Below, piece after piece: positions 1 to 5,172 of a stretch of DNA of 5,172 nt (within the stretch, counting starts at the first letter, position 1; every line of letters begins with the position of its first letter). The stretch is from assembly GCA_002329625.1 (NCBI GenBank), contig DCTP01000117.1:1-5172 (forward strand), written 5' to 3'. The translations under genes and the position numbers were made by a program. The notes under the pieces were generated by a model. It saw only the letters and a program-made list of their open reading frames with translations, was not told where the DNA came from and searched no databases. This DNA is from Leptolinea sp. UBA1437. GTDB taxonomy: Bacteria; Chloroflexota; Anaerolineae; Anaerolineales; Anaerolineaceae.

Positions 1-2023
1 GGGTAACTTTAAACGGAATGGGATCCCCAGGAGCAATTTCAATTGAATCCGATAAACGAATATCGCGAGAGGATGCTGCGATCAGAATATCATAGGATCC
101 GCCTTCGACATACCAATTCTTAATTTTGACTTCATAATAAGCGAAGGCTCGGGGAGGCAAGGTGAAATGAATTGTTTTTGTTTCCCCTGGTTCCAATTCG
201 ACCTTTGCAAACTCTTTCAATTCTTTTATCGGGCGTGGAACGCCGGTATGTGTGCTTTGCACGTAGAGCTGAACCGCTTCCTTGCCTTTCACTTTTCCGT
301 TATTCGTGATATTCACCGAAACATCGAGAGATTCTCCTTGATTGAGGTGCTTTTGGCTGAGCTTCAGATTCGAATATTCAAAAGTGGTATAGCTTAAACC
401 GTGACCAAACGGAAATCGTACCGCCATTTTTTTCTTGTCATAGTATCGGTATCCGACATAGACGCCTTCGCGATATTCTACGACGTCTCCTTCGCCTGGG
501 AAATTCAGGTAGGACGGGTTATCTTCTAACTGATGTGGAAAGGATTCAGCTAATTTTCCGCTCGGATTAACCTTACCGAATAGAACATCCACTTCCGCTC
601 CTCCAACTGCCTGACCTCCCAAATAGCATTCTAAAATAGCTGGTACATGGTCAGCCCATGGCATTTCGACCGGAGAACCATTATGTAAAAGCACCACTGT
701 ATTGGGGTTGACTTTTGCAATTTCTTCGATTAATTCATTCTGGCATTTCGGCATTCGCATATGACTGCGATCATAACCCTCTGATTCGAAAGTCCCTGGC
801 AATCCGACGAATAAGATGGCTACATCGGACTTTTTCGCGACTTCAATTGCTTCTTGTAGTAATGCCGGATTTGTTTCATCCGTTTCATCATCATATCCTT
901 GCGCATAGGTTACTTTTGTAATCTCTTCCGCGGCTTCCAAAGCGCCGAGCAATTTGCTGACATTAATATGGGAACTTCCGCTTCCTTGAAAACGCGGTTT
1001 CTTAGCATAAGCGCCGATAAATGCAATCTTTTTCTGAGGAGAAAGAGGCAGAATATTTCGATCATTCTTTAATAGTACGAAGGTTTCTCCGGCGATTTGG
1101 CGGGCGATTTGATGGTGTTTTTCACGATCAAAGACAGCGTTACGATCTCGGTTTTCCAGATAACGGAAAACAATGTTCAGTATCCTTTCGACCGCGCGAT
1201 CCAAAATCTTTTCATCCAATTTTCCGCTTTTAACCGCCTCGACCACCAATTTATCGGTATATTCACCGCTCGCCGGCATCTCCAATTCCAGGCCTGCTTT
1301 TATCCCGGCGATATGGTCGTTCACCGCTCCCCAATCGGTCATGGTAAACCCGTCGAATCCCCATTCATCCCGTAAAACATCCGTCAGGGTGAATTTGTTT
1401 TCGCTGCTGTATACTCCATTAATCTTGTTATAGGAGCACATTACCGTCCACGGTTTTCCCCTCGTGACTGCCCTTTCAAAATTTGCGAGATATATTTCGC
1501 GTATCGTTCGCTCATCCGCTCGGACATCAACTGCGAGCCGGCGTGTTTCCTGATTATTCATCGCATAATGCTTGAGTGAAGTCCCGATATTCTTGGATTG
1601 AACTCCGCGAATATAAGCTCCTGCCATTTCTCCGGAAAGAAATGGGTCTTCTGAAAAATATTCAAAATTGCGGCCGCATAAGGGAGATCGTTTAATATTG
1701 GCTCCCGGTCCGAGAATAATCGCCACATCTTCCGCTTGGCATTCTTCTCCCAATGTTTCTCCCATTCGATAAATCAAATCGCGGTCGAATGAGCTTGCCA
1801 AACCAGCTGCTGTAGGAAAACAAACCGCGATGATGCTATCATCATGGTCGGGATGCTCGGTCTTAGTAAGGTCTTGTTTTCGCAACCCGTGCGGTCCGTC
1901 AGAAACCATGATGGACGGAATACCCAGGCGTTCAACAGATTTGGTATGCCACATGGTTTTTCCGGAACATAAACCTGCTTTTTCTTCAAGCGTCATTTGT
2001 GAAACGAGTTTTTTTACATCCAT
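1..2023 (-). CDS. GH3 family beta-glucosidase-type glycoside hydrolase, C-terminus cut by window edge
   Basis: Family GH3 enzymes remove non-reducing terminal beta-linked sugars, usually glucose, with retention. I translated 674 codons from the ATG at 2021-2023 to the left edge with no stop or frameshift. Residues about 1-300 form the TIM-barrel-like domain: SDGPHGLR (41-48), GRNFEYFSEDP (117-127), K151-H152 of the substrate-binding KHY motif, and TDWGAV with the predicted nucleophile D230. The second, alpha/beta sandwich domain starts near LLKNDRNILPL (about 317), has QGSGSS (346-351) and the ESEGYDR motif with E415 as likely acid/base. Only about 65 residues separate these, so no PA14 insert. 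A fibronectin-III-like domain covers about 575-655. Relatives are roughly 700-800 residues long, so little is missing. No signal peptide is seen, so it is probably cytoplasmic. It follows the GH2 gene by 25 bases, suggesting co-transcription. Beta-glucosidase is the best reading, but GH3 also includes beta-xylosidases and arabinosidases, so the exact substrate is uncertain. Confidence 0.95.
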   Translation of the reverse strand, partial: MDVKKLVSQMTLEEKAGLCSGKTMWHTKSVERLGIPSIMVSDGPHGLRKQDLTKTEHPDHDDSIIAVCFPTAAGLASSFDRDLIYRMGETLGEECQAEDVAIILGPGANIKRSPLCGRNFEYFSEDPFLSGEMAGAYIRGVQSKNIGTSLKHYAMNNQETRRLAVDVRADERTIREIYLANFERAVTRGKPWTVMCSYNKINGVYSSENKFTLTDVLRDEWGFDGFTMTDWGAVNDHIAGIKAGLELEMPASGEYTDKLVVEAVKSGKLDEKILDRAVERILNIVFRYLENRDRNAVFDREKHHQIARQIAGETFVLLKNDRNILPLSPQKKIAFIGAYAKKPRFQGSGSSHINVSKLLGALEAAEEITKVTYAQGYDDETDETNPALLQEAIEVAKKSDVAILFVGLPGTFESEGYDRSHMRMPKCQNELIEEIAKVNPNTVVLLHNGSPVEMPWADHVPAILECYLGGQAVGGAEVDVLFGKVNPSGKLAESFPHQLEDNPSYLNFPGEGDVVEYREGVYVGYRYYDKKKMAVRFPFGHGLSYTTFEYSNLKLSQKHLNQGESLDVSVNITNNGKVKGKEAVQLYVQSTHTGVPRPIKELKEFAKVELEPGETKTIHFTLPPRAFAYYEVKIKNWYVEGGSYDILIAASSRDIRLSDSIEIAPGDPIPFKVT

Positions 2024-2030
2024 GAAATCA

Positions 2031-2037
2031 TCTCCTT
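2031..2037 (-). promoter_or_regulatory. Ribosome binding site of the GH3 gene
   Basis: Read on the minus strand this is AAGGAGA, a near-perfect Shine-Dalgarno sequence, 7 bases before the ATG at 2021-2023. It decides the start: the next in-frame ATG is codon 10 and lies inside the conserved N-terminal segment (QMTLEEKAGL). The site lies in the 25-base gap after the GH2 stop codon, and that gap has no room for a separate promoter or a terminator hairpin. Confidence 0.85.
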
Positions 2038-2048
2038 TTCTGAGTGTA

Positions 2049-4484
2049 TTAATATGCAATGTTGTAAACCGAGCGAACGTTTAAATTACTGAGCGTCCCT
2101 CTGAGAACTTTAATTCTTTTTTCTCCGGCATCCATATCAAACCAGTTATCCTCGAGTTTCAGATCGCCTTTTTCATTATCGATAAATACCCCTTTTGCAT
2201 AAGCTTCCGAGCGTACGATGAGTTCCTCGCCTGCGGCTTGAACGGTCAAATGGGGATCGAGGAAATGAAAATGCTTGGGTGCGCTGAGCAGAACGCTTGA
2301 ATGTGAAATTTCTTTCCCTTCTATGAAAAGCGAAAAACTGATGTAGTCTTCATAAGTAGAAAAATCGGGGAAGAGAATTTCATCCGTTTGTTTGGCTGTG
2401 AAAGGCGGGACAGTGACAGTTATTTTCCCTTGGTGACGGATCTGTGAATCATTGGATCGGTGAGACCAGATGATTTCGCAGTCCACTTTTTCCCAGGTAT
2501 CATTGGTGACATTAAAAATAACCGCGTTCTTTACCGGAAAGATGCGCTCGGCGTTGATATCTGGATAAATTGTATTCTCACCGGTTTCCAAGGCGTTTAA
2601 TAAAACCGGAGCGAAAAAGCGCTTAGCGGCATAGTGCAGTGCTTTCCACCGCCCGTAATAATCGATTGACGCCCAGGAGATCACCGGCCAGCAATCGTTT
2701 AAACTCCAAATAATTGTTCCCATGCAACAATTGCGAATGCTTCGCCAATATTCCACTCCGTAGCGAATCGCCTCGGCTTGTAATAACTGTGAGGTGTAGA
2801 TCAGCGATTCGAAGTCTTTTGGATAGAGAAAAGTCTGTTGAATATATTTCATGATCTTGCCGTTTGCAGAGGCATTCCGTTGATGCTTTTCCATGATTCT
2901 CGAAAAAGCATTTAAATCTTCCGGCAAAGTGACAGTATGAAGAGTTTGCAAAGGCGGATAGGCTTGAAACCCAAATTCGGAGACATAACGAAAATAATAC
3001 TTTCGATAATCGGAAAATGGCTTTTCTCCGTGCCAGACATCCCAGTAATGGACATCTCCGCGGGACGGATCCTGCGGATCATCGAAACCGCCGCCGGAGG
3101 ACGATGAGGAAGGCCAGTAAAATGTTTGCGGATCGTATTGCTTGACCATATGCGGAATGATATATTCAAAAAGAGAGATATATTCACTATGCTGTTTCGG
3201 AGTTTTGACCCATTGGTTTTTAGCGGCAAATTCTTCTATTTCATTATTGCCGCACCATAAAGCCAGAGACGGATGATTTCGGATGCGGATGATATTATCG
3301 CGAAATTCTTCCCGCATATTCTGTTCGGACTTTTCATCCAAACGGAAAGCGCCGCAGGCAAACATGAAATCCTGCCAAACCAAAAGTCCCAGTTCATCGC
3401 AGGTTTCATAAAAAGATTCAGGCGGATAAAACCCTCCTCCCCACACCCGAATGGTATTGAAATGGGCTTCCACGGCATTTTCCAATAAAGCCCTGGTTCG
3501 TTCCGGTGTGATTCGACTGAGAATATTATCTTCGGGGATATAATCCGCACCTTTTGCGAAAATATCTATCCCGTTAATATGATGGCAGAAACTTTCACCC
3601 CACTGATCTTTTTCACGACGGATCGTCAGAGTTCTTAAACCGATCCGTCTTTGCCAGGTATCCAATACTTTTCCTTCATATAATAATTCGGCACTTACCC
3701 GATAAAGAGGTTGTCCTCCCAATTCATTCGGCCACCAAAGTTCGGGGTGATCGATAACAATGCGGTCGCTATCCGTGGCTGTTAAGATCTCTCCGGATGG
3801 AGTCTCGACACTTATTCGGATTTCATAGGGAAGCTCATCCACCAAATCCAGTTCCGTATCAAAGGTTAAGATTACTTTTCCGTCCCGGTGCTCTTGACGA
3901 ACATAAATATTGTCAAAACGGGCATGATCGATCCCGATCAACGAGATATCGCGCCAGATTCCCGCGTCCGGAAGTCTCGGACCCCAATCCCAACCAAACA
4001 TATATTCGGCTTTCCGTAAATGAACGAATCCGCGCATGGCATCACTAGATCCTTCATAGGGATCTTCTTCATAGGCTTTTCGAATAAATCGGGTGGGTGA
4101 AGAAAAAATTATTTCAATTTCATTTTGCCCGGAATGAACCGTATCAGAGATATCAAATTCCCAGATGCGATGCATATTATTTGTTTCGGCGATTTTTTCG
4201 CCGTTGATCAGAATTGTTCCTAACGTGTCCAATCCTTCGCAGCGCAGGAGCAATCGATCGACATTCAGCAGTTCATCGGGAATTTCGAAAGGTCGGGAAA
4301 ACGAATAATCATATTCCATTAAAGGCAAGGCATTCATCTCATTGTCCCGATAAAACGGGTCATCCATTTTCCCGGCGGCTAAAAGAGTGCTGTAAACCGA
4401 TCCGGGGATTTTCGCCGGAATTGTCTCTAGCTGGTCCTGCCGTCTCATCGTCCAATTACCGTTTAATGTGATTTGTTTTTTCAT
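2049..4484 (-). CDS. GH2 family beta-mannosidase
   Basis: Predicted exo-acting beta-mannosidase (EC 3.2.1.25), releasing terminal beta-linked mannose with retention. The 811 residues are complete and near the usual 800-850 of bacterial relatives. The N-terminal jelly-roll sugar-binding domain (about 1-185) opens with LNGNWTMRR and holds GWDWGPR (164-170), a beta-mannosidase hallmark that separates these enzymes from GH2 beta-galactosidases and beta-glucuronidases. An immunoglobulin-like domain (about 186-290) precedes the TIM barrel (about 290-620). The barrel has RVWGGGFY (346-353), WCGNNE with predicted acid/base E415, SEFGFQ with predicted nucleophile E503, and the SLNDCWPVISWASIDYYGRWKALHY segment (594-618). 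Further beta-sandwich domains fill the C-terminus. No signal peptide is visible, so it is likely cytoplasmic. The start at 4482-4484 is backed by a ribosome binding site and by family alignment. It starts 24 bases after the regulator's stop. The family call is firm; the natural substrate (mannan, glucomannan or N-glycan-derived oligosaccharide) is inferred. Confidence 0.96.
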   Translation of the reverse strand: MKKQITLNGNWTMRRQDQLETIPAKIPGSVYSTLLAAGKMDDPFYRDNEMNALPLMEYDYSFSRPFEIPDELLNVDRLLLRCEGLDTLGTILINGEKIAETNNMHRIWEFDISDTVHSGQNEIEIIFSSPTRFIRKAYEEDPYEGSSDAMRGFVHLRKAEYMFGWDWGPRLPDAGIWRDISLIGIDHARFDNIYVRQEHRDGKVILTFDTELDLVDELPYEIRISVETPSGEILTATDSDRIVIDHPELWWPNELGGQPLYRVSAELLYEGKVLDTWQRRIGLRTLTIRREKDQWGESFCHHINGIDIFAKGADYIPEDNILSRITPERTRALLENAVEAHFNTIRVWGGGFYPPESFYETCDELGLLVWQDFMFACGAFRLDEKSEQNMREEFRDNIIRIRNHPSLALWCGNNEIEEFAAKNQWVKTPKQHSEYISLFEYIIPHMVKQYDPQTFYWPSSSSSGGGFDDPQDPSRGDVHYWDVWHGEKPFSDYRKYYFRYVSEFGFQAYPPLQTLHTVTLPEDLNAFSRIMEKHQRNASANGKIMKYIQQTFLYPKDFESLIYTSQLLQAEAIRYGVEYWRSIRNCCMGTIIWSLNDCWPVISWASIDYYGRWKALHYAAKRFFAPVLLNALETGENTIYPDINAERIFPVKNAVIFNVTNDTWEKVDCEIIWSHRSNDSQIRHQGKITVTVPPFTAKQTDEILFPDFSTYEDYISFSLFIEGKEISHSSVLLSAPKHFHFLDPHLTVQAAGEELIVRSEAYAKGVFIDNEKGDLKLEDNWFDMDAGEKRIKVLRGTLSNLNVRSVYNIAY

Positions 4485-4493
4485 AAATTCCGA

Positions 4494-4499
4494 CTCTCC
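4494..4499 (-). promoter_or_regulatory. Ribosome binding site of the GH2 gene
   Basis: Read on the minus strand this is GGAGAG, 9 bases before the ATG at 4482-4484. It is a good Shine-Dalgarno match and supports that start over the next in-frame ATG at codon 13, which would remove the conserved LNGNW segment. It lies directly downstream of the AT palindrome described at 4499-4512. Confidence 0.75.
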
Positions 4500-4512
4500 A
4501 AAAGCGTTTTAA
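4499..4512 (-). promoter_or_regulatory. Possible LacI-family operator or cre-like site between regulator and GH2 gene
   Basis: On the minus strand the bases read TAAAACGCTTTTGG: a central CG with AAAA to the left and CTTTT to the right. LacI/CcpA-family operators typically have a central CG flanked by A-rich and T-rich arms (cre consensus TGWNANCGNTNWCA). The inner part fits, but the outer bases do not (T-A at the left end and G-G at the right end, against T-G and C-A), so the match is incomplete. It overlaps the regulator's TAA stop (4509-4511) and abuts the GH2 ribosome binding site. A bound repressor there could block elongation or internal initiation. AT-rich sequence at a gene junction could also give this by chance. 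Confidence 0.3.
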
Positions 4513-5172
4513 AGTTGTTTAACGGTCTCCCCTTCCAATAAATCTTGTTTCACAACCACCCGATGTCTTTTATAAGTTCTCGGATTTTCGATTTGATTGA
4601 TTAATTCTTCGGCTGCTCTTTTTCCGATCGTTTCCGTATCCTGATGCATCGTTGTAATACGGGGACGTAAAATTTGAGAAAGGAATATACCATCGTATCC
4701 GACAATGCTTATGTCTTCGGGAATTCTCAGATGGTGTTGTTCCAGTTCATCCAAACCGCCCAAAAGTGAGTAATCATCCGGATAAAAAATACAACTCGGT
4801 CGTTCGGGCAAGCATAATAATTCGCGGGTAGCAATTTGGCTGTGAAGTGGCTCGTGATATAAAGCGGGTTTAATAAAATATTTTGGAATCTGAATTCGAT
4901 TTTCATTAAGTGTTTGGAAAAAGCTATCCAATCGGATATGAGTCACTTCCGTCCCTTCCCCGTGAATGATCGCCAATTTGCGATGCCCTTTTTGAATTAC
5001 ATAATCTGTCAGTTTTTTCATCCCTCCCAGATTATCGGAAAGAATGGATGTGCAGGTCGGAAATTCGTAATCGATAGAAAGAGTGGGAATTTCGCTGTCG
5101 ACCAATTCCGCCACTTCCGGATTTTTGAAGTTGACACATGCGATCATGACACCGTCATAGTTTCGATGCCTG
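4509..5172 (-). CDS. LacI-family transcriptional regulator, N-terminus cut by window edge
   Basis: The frame is open from the right edge to TAA at 4509-4511, giving 220 residues. The ATG at 5145-5147 is internal, because clear family sequence (NYDGVMIACVNF) begins before it. LacI-family repressors are usually about 330-345 residues, so roughly 110-125 are missing, including the DNA-binding helix-turn-helix and hinge helix; the DNA-binding part cannot be assessed. What remains is the periplasmic-binding-protein-like effector and dimer domain: SDNLGGM (45-51 of the fragment), GHRKLAIIHG (62-71), R80 in the effector-contact region, YPDDYSLLGG (130-139) where many members have ANDxxA, the IPEDISIVGYDG signature (150-161), and the RPRITTMHQD segment (169-178). 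It is the promoter-proximal gene seen here, upstream of two glycosidases in the same direction, so it likely controls them and itself in response to a derived sugar. The effector cannot be read from sequence. A promoter would lie outside the window. Confidence 0.93.
   Translation of the reverse strand, partial: RHRNYDGVMIACVNFKNPEVAELVDSEIPTLSIDYEFPTCTSILSDNLGGMKKLTDYVIQKGHRKLAIIHGEGTEVTHIRLDSFFQTLNENRIQIPKYFIKPALYHEPLHSQIATRELLCLPERPSCIFYPDDYSLLGGLDELEQHHLRIPEDISIVGYDGIFLSQILRPRITTMHQDTETIGKRAAEELINQIENPRTYKRHRVVVKQDLLEGETVKQL

Noticed and set aside
167..1433. Several plus-strand open frames of 68-92 codons opposite the GH3 gene
   Set aside because: They overlap each other, lack family-like sequence, and arise opposite a well-conserved coding frame. 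An antisense gene is not supported.
1774..1989. Minus-strand open frame of 71 codons near the start of the GH3 gene
   Set aside because: It lies wholly inside the GH3 coding sequence in another frame, and has no ribosome binding site of note or recognisable motif. The GH3 frame shows continuous family motifs across it.
2024..2048. Terminator or operator between the GH2 and GH3 genes
   Set aside because: The 25-base gap has no inverted repeat followed by a T run, and no CG-centred palindrome; it only holds the GH3 ribosome binding site.
3090..3115. Serine- and glycine-rich run in GH2 (residues 459-466)
   Set aside because: It looks like a low-complexity linker, but WPSSSSSGGGFDDP is a normal conserved loop in beta-mannosidases ahead of the nucleophile strand.
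2912..3550. Two minus-strand open frames (2912-3229 and 3236-3550) of about 105 codons each
   Set aside because: Both are out-of-frame shadows of the GH2 catalytic domain, whose own frame carries the conserved GNNE and SEFGFQ motifs there.
3797..4471. Plus-strand open frames (3797-4048 and 4214-4471) opposite the GH2 N-terminal half
   Set aside because: Composition is arginine-, histidine- and proline-rich, as expected for the complement of a coding strand, with no motif or convincing start context.
4510..4538. Possible internal promoter before the GH2 gene: TTGGAA at 4533-4538 and a -10 box 17 bases downstream
   Set aside because: The hexamer at the right spacing is ACTTTA, a very poor match to TATAAT, and the region is regulator coding sequence. 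There is no good case for a separate promoter.

Overview
The window is a compact stretch of a carbohydrate-catabolism operon, with all genes read from the minus strand. In transcription order it holds the C-terminal two thirds of a LacI-family regulator (cut by the right edge), a complete GH2 beta-mannosidase of 811 residues, and a GH3 beta-glucosidase-type enzyme (cut by the left edge after 674 codons). The genes are 24 and 25 bases apart. Essentially the whole window is coding, and I see no RNA gene, mobile element, CRISPR array or terminator.

The organism is most likely a low-to-moderate GC Bacillota (Firmicutes) bacterium. This rests on strong AGGAG-type ribosome binding sites, tight same-strand packing, and protein motifs that read like Bacillus/Paenibacillus/Clostridia-type GH3, GH2 and LacI proteins. 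It is an inference from style, not a taxonomic proof; a related anaerobic lineage that exchanges such operons is possible.

Region by region: positions 1-2023 are the GH3 gene; 2024-2048 is a gap with its ribosome binding site; 2049-4484 is the GH2 gene; 4485-4508 is a gap with its ribosome binding site and a CG-centred, LacI-operator-like AT palindrome that overlaps the regulator's stop codon; 4509-5172 is the regulator.

How the genes may work together: neither enzyme shows a signal peptide at its start, so both should act in the cytoplasm on imported short oligosaccharides. A beta-mannosidase beside a beta-glucosidase suits stepwise trimming of beta-mannosyl and beta-glucosyl ends, as from glucomannan or galactoglucomannan oligosaccharides. 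The LacI-type regulator probably senses a product sugar. The substrate is inferred from the enzyme pair; transporter and polymer-degrading genes, if present, lie outside the window. I found no novel system here: this is a well-formed example of a known type of locus.
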